Below are positions 26,968-37,041 of a DNA stretch of 64,000 bases, one piece after another. The stretch is from Stenotrophomonas maltophilia (GTDB lineage Bacteria > Pseudomonadota > Gammaproteobacteria > Xanthomonadales > Xanthomonadaceae). The number at the start of each line of letters is the position of its first letter. Within the stretch, counting starts at the first letter, position 1. The notes beneath the pieces are model-generated. The model saw nothing but the letters and a program-made list of their open reading frames with translations, searched no databases and was not told where the DNA came from. Where the stretch lies: positions 1 through 64,000 of the forward strand of contig NZ_QFHO01000001.1 of NCBI RefSeq assembly GCF_004920835.1, given 5' to 3'. A program made the position numbers and the translations under genes.

Positions 26968-27075
26968 GATGACCTCGAGGTTGGGGCTGGGCGTACTAGA
27001 TGCCCGCAGTATCCTCAGCTCGGCGGCAACATCCTCTAGGACAAGGATTAATTTATCGGCCGCTTTCGCGGGTAA

Positions 27076-27091
27076 ATCGGTCGCGTCCTAT
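27076..27091 (+). promoter_or_regulatory. Repeated RcsB-box-like element, copy D
   Basis: ATCGGTCGCGTCCTAT lies 63 bases upstream of the small gene at 27154 and about 110 bases upstream of the divergent sensor kinase, so it could act in either direction. Confidence 0.6.
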
Positions 27092-27153
27092 ATCCGGTGA
27101 ACGGATCGCACACGAAGCTGGCAACCTGCCCCACTTCCCTTGCACGGCCCAGC

Positions 27154-27426
27154 ATGCGCTACCTGGTGATACTTGATCCGCTGTCCACATCCAGCAAGTG
27201 CTATGCCGGAAAGGGAGTGGATGGAACGTGGTACGGGCAGGCGTGCCTTGCGTGTGTCGAGTTGGATGCCTCGCACCCCAACTATCTCCTCGCTGTGAGG
27301 GCATTCGAATTCGGCGGGAAGGAGCTTCGGCAGCGCCTGCATCTTCCTCATGACGCGGTTGCCTTCGTGGTGGAATGCGAAGACGAGATTTCAACGCAGG
27401 TTGGTTTCCGGAAGCTGACCTACTAG
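27154..27426 (+). CDS. Hypothetical small protein, 90 aa
   Basis: The frame starting at MRYLVILDPL encodes a compact soluble protein with several aromatic and charged residues (WYGQACLACVELDASHPNYLLAVRAFEFGGKELRQRLHLPHDAVAFVVECEDE). No family is recognised. A TCGCGTCCTAT element precedes it. Its TAG stop coincides with the exact beginning of the duplicated uvrA2 fragment, so the gene may originally have ended elsewhere. Confidence 0.6.
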   Translation: MRYLVILDPLSTSSKCYAGKGVDGTWYGQACLACVELDASHPNYLLAVRAFEFGGKELRQRLHLPHDAVAFVVECEDEISTQVGFRKLTY

Positions 27427-27593
27427 TGCTCGCGCGCGCCACGCAGCTCCACGCAACCGCTGGCTGCGGCAGCGCATGAGGATTCACCGAAAGGGTTGTT
27501 GGACATCATTGCGTTCCTGCGGGCAGTGAGTGGTGCGCCTTGGAGCAAACCGAGGGATGCATTTTCGCTGCTGCGAGGTGAATGTGGTGAGGG
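27426..27593. repeat. Direct repeat copy 2: fragment of the uvrA2 5' end
   Basis: The fragment repeats 9578-9745 in the same orientation (12 mismatches over 168 bases). On the minus strand it still starts MSNNPFGESSCAAAASGCVE and then hits a stop after 27 codons. It is a remnant, not a gene, and marks the far end of the block between the two copies. Confidence 0.9.
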
Positions 27594-27709
27594 AGTTCCG
27601 TCCTCGGGGCTCAACTCCGGCCTCACGGGCCGACAGCCCGGCCTTCACGGCTACCACGGCACCTGCAATGCAACTATGCAGGACGCGCCCTCCCTCCCCT
27701 CGGTAAACC

Positions 27710-30700
27710 ATGACCCACCTTCGCCGTCTGTTTGGCCGCTGGCTGCGCCTGCGTCGTCGCGTGCGTTGGCGTTGGCGTGAGCGCCAGGCTTCAGCACCGG
27801 CCATCGAGGCCACCGAGGGCCCCCTGCGTGCGGCGCTGTACAGCGTTGAACAGATGGAGGTGTACGGCCGCGCGCTTGCGCGCCAGCATCGGGTACGGAT
27901 GCGACCAGGCGCGGAGCGCCTGCTCGATCGCCTGCAGGCCAACGAGCGTGTGCTGGAAGACGCCAACACGCTGCTCAGCAGCGTGGTGCGTGAGCAGCGG
28001 CCGGTCACCCCGGCCGGGGAATGGCTGCTCGACAACTACTACCTGATCGAAGAACAGATCCAGACCGCACGGCGCCACCTGCCACGCGGCTACAGCCGGC
28101 AGTTGCCGTCACTTGCCTCCGGCCCCTCGGCCGGATTGCCGCGTGTGTACGAACTGTCGATGCAGGCAATCGCGCACGGCGACGGCCGCATTGATGCCGA
28201 CACGCTGGGCCGGTTCATCGCCTCGTACCAGTCGCTCGCGCCGCTGAGCCTGGGCGAACTGTGGGCCGTACCCATCATGCTGCGGCTGGCGCTGCTTGAG
28301 AATCTGCGGCGTATGGCCGCCCGGGTGATGCGCGATGGCACGGACCGAAGCCTGGCTGCACAATGGGCTGACAATCTCAATCTCGCGGCCTCCGACACCC
28401 CTACTGATGTGGTGTTGGTTGTTGCCGACATGGCACGGTCCGCGCCGCCCCTGACCGGCGCGTTCATCGCCGAGCTGACGCGCTCGCTGCAGGGGCGCGG
28501 CGGCGCGTGGGCCATGCCCATCGCCTGGCTGGAACAGTGGGCGGCGGCGGCCGGGCAGCGCGTCGACGAGCTGGTCGCCGCTGAAGGGCAGCAGCAGGCG
28601 GCCGATCAGGTATCCATCGGCAACAGCATCGGCAGCCTGCGCTTTCTCTCCACCATGGATTGGCGCACCTTTGTTGAAGACATGAGTGTGGTGGAGCAGC
28701 GGCTGCTGGAAGACCCGATGGGCGTCTATGCCCAGATGGATTTCGCCACCCGCGACGCCTATCGCCACGTGGTGGAGAAGATCGCCCGCGGGAGCCGCAT
28801 GGCAGAGGAACGCGTTGCAACCATCGCGCTGGACCTGGCACGGGCGGCTACGCCGCCGGATGGGCAGCGCACGCACGTTGGCTACTGGCTTGTCGGCGAA
28901 GGCCTGCACGCGACTATTGAAGCGGTGGCCGAGGCAGCACCGCGCCACCGCAAGGCACGGCGACTGGCGCATCGCGTGCCGCTTGCGCTGTACCTGCTGC
29001 CGATCGGCCTGCTGGCGGTGCTGGCCACCAGCGGCCTGCTGGCAACCGGCAGCGGCTCGGCACCTGTCTGGCTGGCCGCGCTGCTCGGGCTGCTGGTGTT
29101 CAGTGAGCTGGGCATCGTGCTGGTGAACTGGACCGCGACGGTGCTGGTCGCCCCCAGGCCGCTTCCCAAGCTCGATTTCAGCGAAGGCATTCCTGCCGCG
29201 TGCGCCACCGTGGTCGCGGTCCCCTCGATGCTGTCCAGCGTCGACGGCATCGACGTTCTGGTCGAAGCGCTGGAGGTGCGCTTCCTGGCCAACCGCGATC
29301 CCCAGCTGCGCTTCGTGTTGTTGACGGATTTTCTCGACGCGCCAGCAGCACAGGCGCCGATGGACGACGCTCTGCTTGCGCACGCCGTGGCACGGATCGA
29401 GGAATTGAACCATCGTTACGCGCCCGAGCGCGGCGACCGCTTCTACCTGCTGCACCGGCCCAGGCAATGGAACCCCGGCGAAGGCGTGTGGATGGGCCAC
29501 GAGCGCAAGCGCGGCAAGCTGGCCGCGCTCAATGCCCTGCTCCGCCAAGGCGATGCGGCTGCGTTCATGCGCATCGTCGGAGACGCGTCGGCCCTGATCG
29601 GCGTCCGTTACGTCATCACGCTGGACTCGGACACGCAGCTTCCGCGGGATGCGGCACGCGCGTTCGTCGCCACCTTGGCGCACCCGCTCAACCGCCCGCG
29701 CTTCGATCCGCAGCTGCAACGCGTGGTGGAGGGCTACGGCATCCTGCAGCCCAGCGTCGGCACCAGCCTGGGCAGGCGCCGCACCTCGCGTTTTGCCAGG
29801 ATGTTCGGCAGCGAGCCCGGCATCGATCCGTACACGCGCATGGTCTCGGACGTCTACCAGGACCTGTTCGACGAAGGCTCGTTCGTGGGCAAGGGCATCT
29901 ATGACGTCGACGCCTTCGAGCATGCGCTGGAGGGCCGCCTGCCCGAGAACCGCATCCTCAGCCACGATCTGCTGGAAGGCTGCTATGCACGCGCAGGCCT
30001 GGTCAGTGATGTGCGCCTGTACGAGGACTATCCCGAGCGCTACGCCGCCGACGCCAAGCGCCGTGCGCGCTGGATCCGTGGCGACTGGCAGCTGCTGCCG
30101 TGGTTGTTGCCGTGGACACCGCGCCCGGGCCCTGGTTGGGAACGCAACCGGCTCAGCCTGCTCTCGCGCGGCAAGTTGCTGGACAACCTGCGCCGGAGCG
30201 TGGTGCCGATCGCTGCCCTGGCGTTGTTGGTAGCCGGTTGGCTGTACGCGCGCAACCCTGCTGCGTGGACCGCGTGGGTGCTGGGGCTGTGGTTCGCGCC
30301 GCCGCTGATAGGCATGCTGCGTGATGGCCTGAGCGTTCCGGAAGACACTCCGCTGGAAGCGCATTACATCAAGGTCGGGCGCGGTACGTTGCAGTCGTTG
30401 CTGCGCGCGTCCACCCAGATAGCGTGCCTGCCCTACGAAGCACTGCTGGCCAGTGACGCCGTGCTGCGCACGCTCTGGCGCATGGCCGTCACGCGACGTC
30501 ACCTGCTGCAATGGAACCCCTCCAGCGAAGTCGAGCGCCGCCTTGGCAGCGATCGCGGCGCGGAATGGCGGGTGATGGCGCCGGCCTCGCTGCTGGCGCT
30601 CGCGCTGGTGGCTGTGGTGGCCGGCGTGCGTCCGCAGGCACTGCCGATCGCTCTGCCCTTGTTGTTGGCGTGGACCTTTGCGCCGGCATTGATGGCGTGG

Positions 30701-33700
30701 CTGGGTCGCCCGCCGGCGGCAAGCGTGGCCGAGTTGTCGGTCACGCAACGGGCGTTCCTGGGCCGGCTTGCGCGGCGCACCTGGTCCTTCTTCCAGGCCT
30801 GGGTGCGCGAGCAGGATCACTGGCTGCCGCCGGACAACATCCAGGAGCATCCGGCGCTGGTGGTCGCGCGACGCACCTCGCCGACCAACATCGGCCTGTC
30901 CCTGCTGGCCAATCTGTCTGCGTGGGATTTCGGCTATCTGCAGCAGGGCGCGGTGGCTGAACGTACCGCCCGCACGTTCGATACGCTGGACCAGCTGCCG
31001 CGCCATCGCGGCCACTTCCTGAACTGGTACGACACCGAAACCCTGGCGCCGCTGCCGCCGCGCTACGTCTCCACCGTCGACAGCGGCAACCTTGCCGGAC
31101 ACCTGCTTACCCTGCGCCAGGGCCTGCTCGCGCTGGTGGATGCGCCGGTGTTGGCGCCGCACACGTTCGATGGCCTGGCCGATACGCTGGGCGTGCTGGA
31201 AGAGGAGCGGCAGCGTCATCGCGCCGATGATGCGTCGCTGGTCGAGGCGCTCAATCATCTTCGCCAGCGTCTGGCGTCTACGCGTGTCGACCGTCCCGTC
31301 GGGACGGCGCAGTCGCTGGCCCGTCTGCAGGAACTGGCCGGTCTGGCCGACGACCTGCTGCTGCAATGGCCGGCACCGCCATCGCCCGAGGAAGGCGAAC
31401 TGCATTGGCCGGCCCTGCTCGCCGCCGAATGCCATGCCGCCCACGCGTCGCTTGCCGATCTCCCTGCCGATGTAATTGCAGACGACGAAGCGCCGGTGCC
31501 CAGCCTGCGCCAGCTGGCTGCCCTGTCCGGCAAGGCCGGCGCGGACGCACGCGCGCGCATCCAGCAGATGCATGCCCTGGCGCACCGTGCCGGGCAGTTC
31601 TCGATGATGGAATACGGGTTCCTGTTCTACCGCACCCGCAACCTGCTCTCGATCGGTTACAACGTCGACGACCATCGCCTCGACAACAGCTTTTACGACC
31701 TGCTGGCATCCGAAGCACGACTGTGCGCCTTCGTCGCCATCGCCCAAGGCCAGTTGGCGCAGGAGAGCTGGTTTGCGCTCGGCCGGATGCTCACCGAGGT
31801 CAACGGCATGCCGACGCTTCTGTCATGGAGCGGCTCGATGTTCGAGTACCTCATGCCGCAGCTGGTGATGCCCAGCTATCCGGACACGCTGCTGGACCAG
31901 ACCGCGCGGCATGCGGTCGAGGCCCAGATCGTCTACGGCCGCACCCTGAACCTGCCGTGGGGCGTGTCCGAGTCCGGCTACAACGCTGTCGATGCGCGCC
32001 TGAACTACCAGTACCGGGCGTTTGGTGTGCCGGGGTTGGGGCTGAAGCGCGGTCTGGGCCAGGACCGTGTCATCGCGCCCTATGCCAGCATGATGGCGCT
32101 GATGGTGGCGCCGGAAGCTGCGTGCCAGAACCTTCAGGTGCTGGAAGGATTGGGGTTCGCCGGGCGCTTCGGCATGTACGAGGCGATCGACTACACCCCT
32201 GCCCGCCTGCCACCCGGGCAGGATCACGTGCTGTTGCGTTCGTTCATGGCCCACCACCAGGGCATGGGCCTGCTGTCGCTGGATTACCTGTTGCGCGACC
32301 AGCCAATGCAGCGCCGCTTCCTTGCCGACGCCGAGTTCCAGGCCACCCTGCTGTTGCTGCAGGAGCGTATCCCGCGCATCGGCGTCTTCCATCCGCACGA
32401 AGTGGAAGCGCTGGGCGAGCACTCCGCCCTGGCCGAGCACGAGACGTCGCTGCGCGTGCTACGGGACCCGGGTGGCCCGCGCCCGGAAGTGCAACTGCTG
32501 TCCAATGGACGCTACCACGGCATGCTGACCCACGCCGGCGGCGGCTACAGCCGCCACGGCGACCTGTCGCTTACCCGCTGGCGCGAGGACGGCACCACCG
32601 ATGCCTGGGGGTCGTTCTGCTACCTGCGTGACGTCGACAGCGGCGAGTTCTGGTCTGCCGCGTACCAGCCGACGTGCGTGGCGGTGGACAATTACGAGGC
32701 GATCTTCTCGGACGCCAAGGCGGAATTCCGTGGTTCGCGCCGCGGCTGCGAGAGCCACCTGCAGGTCGCCATCTCCGCCGAGGACGACATCGAGCTCAGG
32801 CGCCTGCGCCTGACCAACCGCAGCCGTCGCCCGCGCACGGTGGAGATCACCACCTATGCCGAAGTGGTGCTGGCACCTGCGGCGGCCGACGATGCGCATC
32901 CGGCCTTCAGCAACCTCTTCGTGCAGAGCGAAATCCTGGCGGCCAAGCAGGCGGTGCTGTGCACGCGTCGGCCCCGTTCGCACGACGAGGTGCCGCCGTG
33001 GATGTTCCATCTGGTCGCGGTGCATGACGCGGAGGTGGTGTCTATCTCATACGAAACCGACCGCGCACAATTCCTGGGCCGTGGCAACACACCGCGGACG
33101 CCGCAGGCATTGACTTCCGATGCCGAGCTTTCCGGCACCGATGGCTCGGTGCTCGATCCGATCGTGGCCATCCGCGTCCGCGTGGTGCTTGAGCCCGAGC
33201 AGACCGTGCAGCTGGACATGGTGTATGGCGTCGGCGCCGACCGCCCCGGTTGCGAGGTGCTGGTGGACAAATACCGTGACCGCCGTCTGGCGGACCGCGT
33301 CTTCGATCTGGCCTGGACGCACAGCCAGGTGGTGCGTCGGCAGATCAATGCCAGCCAGGCCGAGGCGGCGCTGTACGAGCGCCTTGCCAGCCACGTGCTG
33401 TATGCCGGCCCCCTGCTGCGCGCGGGTGCCGGCGTCCTCCTGCAGAACCAGCGCGGACAATCCGGGCTGTGGAGCCATGCCATCTCGGGCGACCTGCCCA
33501 TCGTGCTTCTCAAGGTCACCGATGCGGACAATGTGGAACTGGTCAGGCAACTGGTGCAGGCTCACGCCTATTGGCGCCAGAAGGGACTCAACACCGACCT
33601 GGTCATCTGGAACGACAGCAAGGCCGGCTATCGGCAGGAACTGCAGGACCAGATCCTGGGCATGGTGGCCGCCAGTTCGGAGACAGGCCTGCTTGATCGC

Positions 33701-36421
33701 CCCGGCGGCATTTTCGTGCGGCCGGTGCAGAACATGACCCACGAGGACCGCATCCTGTTGCAGGCGGTGGCGCGGGCGGTGATCAGCGACGAGGACGGCA
33801 CCCTTGCCGCGCAGGTCGGCCGACAACCGCTGCCCCCGCGAAGGATCCCGCCCCTGTTGCCGCAGGCAGTGCAGGAGGAACTTGCGCTCTCGATGGAGTC
33901 GGCTCCCGGGTTGCCCATCGTCGCCGACTCGGGCCCCGACGTCGGGTTGCCCCCGGGCGCCGGGCACGATGAAGAGATGGACGACCCGTGGCCTTTCCTC
34001 CCCCATCGCGGCACCGGCCAGTTCGACAACGGTACCGGCAGCTTCAGCGAGGACGGTCGGGAGTACGTCGTAGTGCTGCGGGAAGGGACGCCGACGCCAG
34101 CGCCCTGGGCAAACGTGATCGCAAACGCCCGCCTGGGCACGGTCGTCAGCGAGAGTGCGCCGGGCTACACGTGGTTCGAGAATGCACACGAATTCCGCTT
34201 GACGCCCTGGCTCAATGATCCGGTGTCGGACACGGGCGGCGAGGCGTTCTACCTGCGCGACGAGGAGACCGGTCATGTCTGGTCGCCGATGCCGCTGCCG
34301 CGAAGGGGCAGCGGGGCGTACCGGACACGGCACGGATTCGGCTACACGGTCTACGAGCATGTCGAGGACGGCATCGCCAGCGAGCTGTGGGTATTTGTCG
34401 ACGTCACCGCGCCGCTGAAGTTCTCGGTCCTGCGCTTGCACAACCTGTCGGGCAGTACACGGCGGCTGTCGGCCATCGGCTACGTCGAATGGGTGATGGG
34501 TGACCTGCGGGCGAAGTCGCGCATGCACGTGGCGACCGAGCGCGACCACCAGAGCGGGGCGCTGCTGGCGCGCAATGCCTACAACACCGATTTCGGCGGC
34601 CGGATGGCCTTCTTCGACACCGATGCAGACGGCTGCGGCTGGACCTGTGATCGCCTGGAGTTCATCGGCCGCAACGGCAGCCTGCAAGCACCTGCGGCGC
34701 TGCGGCGCGAACGCCTGGATGGACGCCTGGGTGCGGGCCTGGATCCCTGCGCGGCGATCCAGGTACCGCTGGAGCTGGCCCCGGGCGATCGCAGTGAAAC
34801 AACATTCCGCCTTGGCGCGGGGCGCGACCGCGAGGAAGCGCTGGCGCTGGCACGAAGCCGCCAGGGGGCTCAGGAAGCCATCGACGCGCTGGACGCGGTA
34901 CGCATCCACTGGCGCAATGTGCTGGCCACGGTGCAGGTGCGTACACCGGACCCGGCGTTGGACGCATTGGCCAATGGCTGGCTGGTCTACCAGACACTGG
35001 GTTGCCGCTACCTGGCGCGCAGTGGCTACTATCAGTCAGGCGGAGCATTCGGCTTCCGCGACCAGCTGCAGGACGCGCTCGCCCTGGTACACGCCCGCCC
35101 GGACCTGACCCGCGATCACCTGCTGCTATGCGCTGCACACCAGTTCACCGAAGGTGATGTGATGCACTGGTGGCACCCACCGCAAGGGCGCGGCGTGCGC
35201 ACCCGCTGCTCGGACGATTATCTCTGGTTGCCCCAGGGCGCGTGCCGCTATCTGGAAGTCACCGGCGACTCCAGCGTGCTGGACGAAGTGGTCGGTTTCA
35301 TCGAGGGGCGTGCGGTGACCGCGGAAGAGGAAGGGTATTACGACATGCCCACACCCTCGACGCAGCGCGGCACACTGTACGACCACTGCATCGTTGCGCT
35401 CGAGCGTGGTTGCCGGTTGCTCGGCGAGCGCGGCCTTCCGTTGATGGGAACCGGTGATTGGAACGACGGCATGAACCGCGTTGGCGACCAGCAGCGCGGA
35501 GAAAGTGTGTGGCTGGGATTCTTCCTGCATGACACGCTTCGTCGCTTCATCATGCTGGCCAATGCCCGCGGCGATGCAGCCCGTGCGCAGTGGTGCCAGG
35601 AGCAGGCCGAACGCCTGCGACGGAACCTCGAACACCATGCCTGGGACGGGGCGTGGTATCGCCGCGCCTGGTTCGACAACGGGACCCCGCTGGGCTCGTC
35701 ACAGAACGAAGAATGCCGCATCGATTCGATCTCGCAGAGCTGGTCGGTGCTGTCAGGCGTCGCCGCGCCCGAGCGCGCCTCGCAGGCGCTGGATTCGCTG
35801 TACACGCACCTGGTGCGAAAGGACGCCAAGCTGATCCAGCTGCTCGATCCGCCCTTCGACCAGACCCCGGAGGACCCCGGCTACATTCGTGGATACGTGC
35901 CGGGCGTGCGCGAGAATGGCGGCCAGTACACCCACGCGGCCGTATGGGCGGCGATGGCATTCGCACAGCAGGGCGATGCGGAACGTGCCTGGGAGCTGGC
36001 GGGCATGATCAACCCGCTCAGTCACACGCTGGACCCGGAGGCGATCCAGACCTACCGCGTCGAACCCTATGTGCTGGCGGCGGATGTATACGCCGTGCCT
36101 CCGCACGTCGGGCGAGGCGGCTGGACATGGTATACCGGGTCGGCCGGCTGGATGTATCGCCTGTTGGTCGAATCCCTGCTCGGCATACGTCGCGAGGGTG
36201 ATCGTCTGTCGCTTGAACCGTGTCTGCCCGATCACTGGCCGTCATTCGAATTGAGCTACCGCTTCGGCCGCAGCTTCTATGAATTCGTGGTGACCCGCAG
36301 TGCGCAGGGCCGGCCGACGCTGCATGTGGATGGCGCGCTGCAACCGGATCTCAGCGTGCTGCTCCGCGACGACGGTCATCACTACCGCATCGCGCTTGAC
36401 CTGGGGGCGGCGCCAGGATGA
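27710..36421 (+). CDS. ndvB: Cyclic beta-1,2-glucan synthase (NdvB/Cgs family)
   Basis: This 2,903-residue protein has the family architecture. The N-terminal membrane part (TM near 423-477) is followed by a family-84 glycosyltransferase domain (TLDSDTQLPRDAA near 635; RARWIRGDW near 785) and further transmembrane segments (about 830-870 and 960-1010). Next come a glucoamylase-like domain (TSPTNIGLSLLANLSAWDFGYL near 1053), tandem sugar-binding beta-sandwich repeats, and a C-terminal GH94 phosphorylase-like domain (GTGDWNDGMNRVGD near 2580). Family members prime, elongate, trim and cyclise periplasmic beta-1,2-glucans from UDP-glucose, with roles in osmoadaptation and host interaction. Length is typical (about 2,830-2,900). 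It is transcribed alone. Confidence 0.93.
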   Translation: MTHLRRLFGRWLRLRRRVRWRWRERQASAPAIEATEGPLRAALYSVEQMEVYGRALARQHRVRMRPGAERLLDRLQANERVLEDANTLLSSVVREQRPVTPAGEWLLDNYYLIEEQIQTARRHLPRGYSRQLPSLASGPSAGLPRVYELSMQAIAHGDGRIDADTLGRFIASYQSLAPLSLGELWAVPIMLRLALLENLRRMAARVMRDGTDRSLAAQWADNLNLAASDTPTDVVLVVADMARSAPPLTGAFIAELTRSLQGRGGAWAMPIAWLEQWAAAAGQRVDELVAAEGQQQAADQVSIGNSIGSLRFLSTMDWRTFVEDMSVVEQRLLEDPMGVYAQMDFATRDAYRHVVEKIARGSRMAEERVATIALDLARAATPPDGQRTHVGYWLVGEGLHATIEAVAEAAPRHRKARRLAHRVPLALYLLPIGLLAVLATSGLLATGSGSAPVWLAALLGLLVFSELGIVLVNWTATVLVAPRPLPKLDFSEGIPAACATVVAVPSMLSSVDGIDVLVEALEVRFLANRDPQLRFVLLTDFLDAPAAQAPMDDALLAHAVARIEELNHRYAPERGDRFYLLHRPRQWNPGEGVWMGHERKRGKLAALNALLRQGDAAAFMRIVGDASALIGVRYVITLDSDTQLPRDAARAFVATLAHPLNRPRFDPQLQRVVEGYGILQPSVGTSLGRRRTSRFARMFGSEPGIDPYTRMVSDVYQDLFDEGSFVGKGIYDVDAFEHALEGRLPENRILSHDLLEGCYARAGLVSDVRLYEDYPERYAADAKRRARWIRGDWQLLPWLLPWTPRPGPGWERNRLSLLSRGKLLDNLRRSVVPIAALALLVAGWLYARNPAAWTAWVLGLWFAPPLIGMLRDGLSVPEDTPLEAHYIKVGRGTLQSLLRASTQIACLPYEALLASDAVLRTLWRMAVTRRHLLQWNPSSEVERRLGSDRGAEWRVMAPASLLALALVAVVAGVRPQALPIALPLLLAWTFAPALMAWLGRPPAASVAELSVTQRAFLGRLARRTWSFFQAWVREQDHWLPPDNIQEHPALVVARRTSPTNIGLSLLANLSAWDFGYLQQGAVAERTARTFDTLDQLPRHRGHFLNWYDTETLAPLPPRYVSTVDSGNLAGHLLTLRQGLLALVDAPVLAPHTFDGLADTLGVLEEERQRHRADDASLVEALNHLRQRLASTRVDRPVGTAQSLARLQELAGLADDLLLQWPAPPSPEEGELHWPALLAAECHAAHASLADLPADVIADDEAPVPSLRQLAALSGKAGADARARIQQMHALAHRAGQFSMMEYGFLFYRTRNLLSIGYNVDDHRLDNSFYDLLASEARLCAFVAIAQGQLAQESWFALGRMLTEVNGMPTLLSWSGSMFEYLMPQLVMPSYPDTLLDQTARHAVEAQIVYGRTLNLPWGVSESGYNAVDARLNYQYRAFGVPGLGLKRGLGQDRVIAPYASMMALMVAPEAACQNLQVLEGLGFAGRFGMYEAIDYTPARLPPGQDHVLLRSFMAHHQGMGLLSLDYLLRDQPMQRRFLADAEFQATLLLLQERIPRIGVFHPHEVEALGEHSALAEHETSLRVLRDPGGPRPEVQLLSNGRYHGMLTHAGGGYSRHGDLSLTRWREDGTTDAWGSFCYLRDVDSGEFWSAAYQPTCVAVDNYEAIFSDAKAEFRGSRRGCESHLQVAISAEDDIELRRLRLTNRSRRPRTVEITTYAEVVLAPAAADDAHPAFSNLFVQSEILAAKQAVLCTRRPRSHDEVPPWMFHLVAVHDAEVVSISYETDRAQFLGRGNTPRTPQALTSDAELSGTDGSVLDPIVAIRVRVVLEPEQTVQLDMVYGVGADRPGCEVLVDKYRDRRLADRVFDLAWTHSQVVRRQINASQAEAALYERLASHVLYAGPLLRAGAGVLLQNQRGQSGLWSHAISGDLPIVLLKVTDADNVELVRQLVQAHAYWRQKGLNTDLVIWNDSKAGYRQELQDQILGMVAASSETGLLDRPGGIFVRPVQNMTHEDRILLQAVARAVISDEDGTLAAQVGRQPLPPRRIPPLLPQAVQEELALSMESAPGLPIVADSGPDVGLPPGAGHDEEMDDPWPFLPHRGTGQFDNGTGSFSEDGREYVVVLREGTPTPAPWANVIANARLGTVVSESAPGYTWFENAHEFRLTPWLNDPVSDTGGEAFYLRDEETGHVWSPMPLPRRGSGAYRTRHGFGYTVYEHVEDGIASELWVFVDVTAPLKFSVLRLHNLSGSTRRLSAIGYVEWVMGDLRAKSRMHVATERDHQSGALLARNAYNTDFGGRMAFFDTDADGCGWTCDRLEFIGRNGSLQAPAALRRERLDGRLGAGLDPCAAIQVPLELAPGDRSETTFRLGAGRDREEALALARSRQGAQEAIDALDAVRIHWRNVLATVQVRTPDPALDALANGWLVYQTLGCRYLARSGYYQSGGAFGFRDQLQDALALVHARPDLTRDHLLLCAAHQFTEGDVMHWWHPPQGRGVRTRCSDDYLWLPQGACRYLEVTGDSSVLDEVVGFIEGRAVTAEEEGYYDMPTPSTQRGTLYDHCIVALERGCRLLGERGLPLMGTGDWNDGMNRVGDQQRGESVWLGFFLHDTLRRFIMLANARGDAARAQWCQEQAERLRRNLEHHAWDGAWYRRAWFDNGTPLGSSQNEECRIDSISQSWSVLSGVAAPERASQALDSLYTHLVRKDAKLIQLLDPPFDQTPEDPGYIRGYVPGVRENGGQYTHAAVWAAMAFAQQGDAERAWELAGMINPLSHTLDPEAIQTYRVEPYVLAADVYAVPPHVGRGGWTWYTGSAGWMYRLLVESLLGIRREGDRLSLEPCLPDHWPSFELSYRFGRSFYEFVVTRSAQGRPTLHVDGALQPDLSVLLRDDGHHYRIALDLGAAPG

Positions 36422-36533
36422 ACGTTCGCCCCGAAATACAGTTGCAGCCTGATGTACCTGCTCATCTCCAGGCGGCGATGCCAGCTGTTCGAGGCCGCCT
36501 GCGATGCTGGCAAAGCGCTGCGGGCGGCAACAA

Positions 36534-36767
36534 CTACCTCGTAGAAACCTTCCGTGCGTAGCGCAGAACCGTTTCCTCATCCTGCATGGCAATCTTCGCC
36601 GAAGACAGCCACCTGCTGGCTGCGCCCTGATTCTCGATAGCCCTCGCAAGATCGTCACACAGACAGTTCGCACAAAGGTAGCCTCCAGGGCTCGGCCTGC
36701 GGCATCTCTTGCAAGGCAGCAATGTGGTCTCCGAGGGACTTCGGAGCTGATAGGCAATGCGTACCAT
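36534..36767 (-). CDS. Small Cys-rich (zinc-ribbon-like) protein, family 1, copy 1
   Basis: The 77-residue protein has CKRC and CANC pairs around a GG turn, then a helical domain LARAIENQGAASRWLSSAKIAMQDEETVLRYARKV. The ATG at 36767 has GGAGG 5 bases upstream, which decides the start. It is clearly paralogous to the protein at 38023-38292 (shared plan CxxC-GG-CxxCL-AI-N-G-A--WL---A-Q-EE---ARKV). Function is unknown; zinc binding is inferred from the four cysteines. Confidence 0.75.
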   Translation of the reverse strand: MVRIAYQLRSPSETTLLPCKRCRRPSPGGYLCANCLCDDLARAIENQGAASRWLSSAKIAMQDEETVLRYARKVSTR

Positions 36768-36882
36768 CAGGGCCTCCGCGTCCGTGCTTCTGTCATTCAA
36801 CCTGCTCACACCCGTTACTCCTTCCACAGAAAGGGGGCAACGCAGGCCTGCGCCGCCCTCCTCCAACTACCTGCAGCCGAGA

Positions 36883-37041
36883 TTACTTGTTCGGCTTGTG
36901 CGATCCATCCTTGTTGGCATGGCGGTCCTTGGACTCCTTGTCCTGAAGTTGCTGTGCCTGCTGCTGCTTCTGCTTCCCAGCGTCCGGTTCGGCAACCGCG
37001 GGCTTGTTCGAGTTCGAGGCGTCACGTTTAAAGTCATTCAT
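36883..37041 (-). CDS. Small highly charged protein, 52 aa
   Basis: The protein, too short for usual ORF thresholds, reads MNDFKRDASNSNKP and ends KDGSHKPNK. It is rich in Lys, Gln, Asp and Asn with no hydrophobic core, so it is probably intrinsically disordered. GGAGTAGACC precedes the ATG. Its ATG overlaps the TGA of the zinc-ribbon gene at 37038 (ATGA, 4 bases), indicating coupled translation. No family is recognised. Confidence 0.6.
   Translation of the reverse strand: MNDFKRDASNSNKPAVAEPDAGKQKQQQAQQLQDKESKDRHANKDGSHKPNK

Noticed and set aside
27426-27593. Minus-strand frame starting MSNNPFGESS as a second UvrA gene
   Set aside because: It stops after 27 codons, so only a fragment was duplicated.
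28109-31747. 1,212-codon minus-strand frame inside the glucan synthase
   Set aside because: Gln/Arg/His-rich antisense translation typical of high-GC coding DNA; the + strand frame has continuous family motifs.
33047-34909. 620-codon minus-strand frame inside the glucan synthase
   Set aside because: Antisense shadow with no motif; the + strand has the sugar-binding and GH94 domains.
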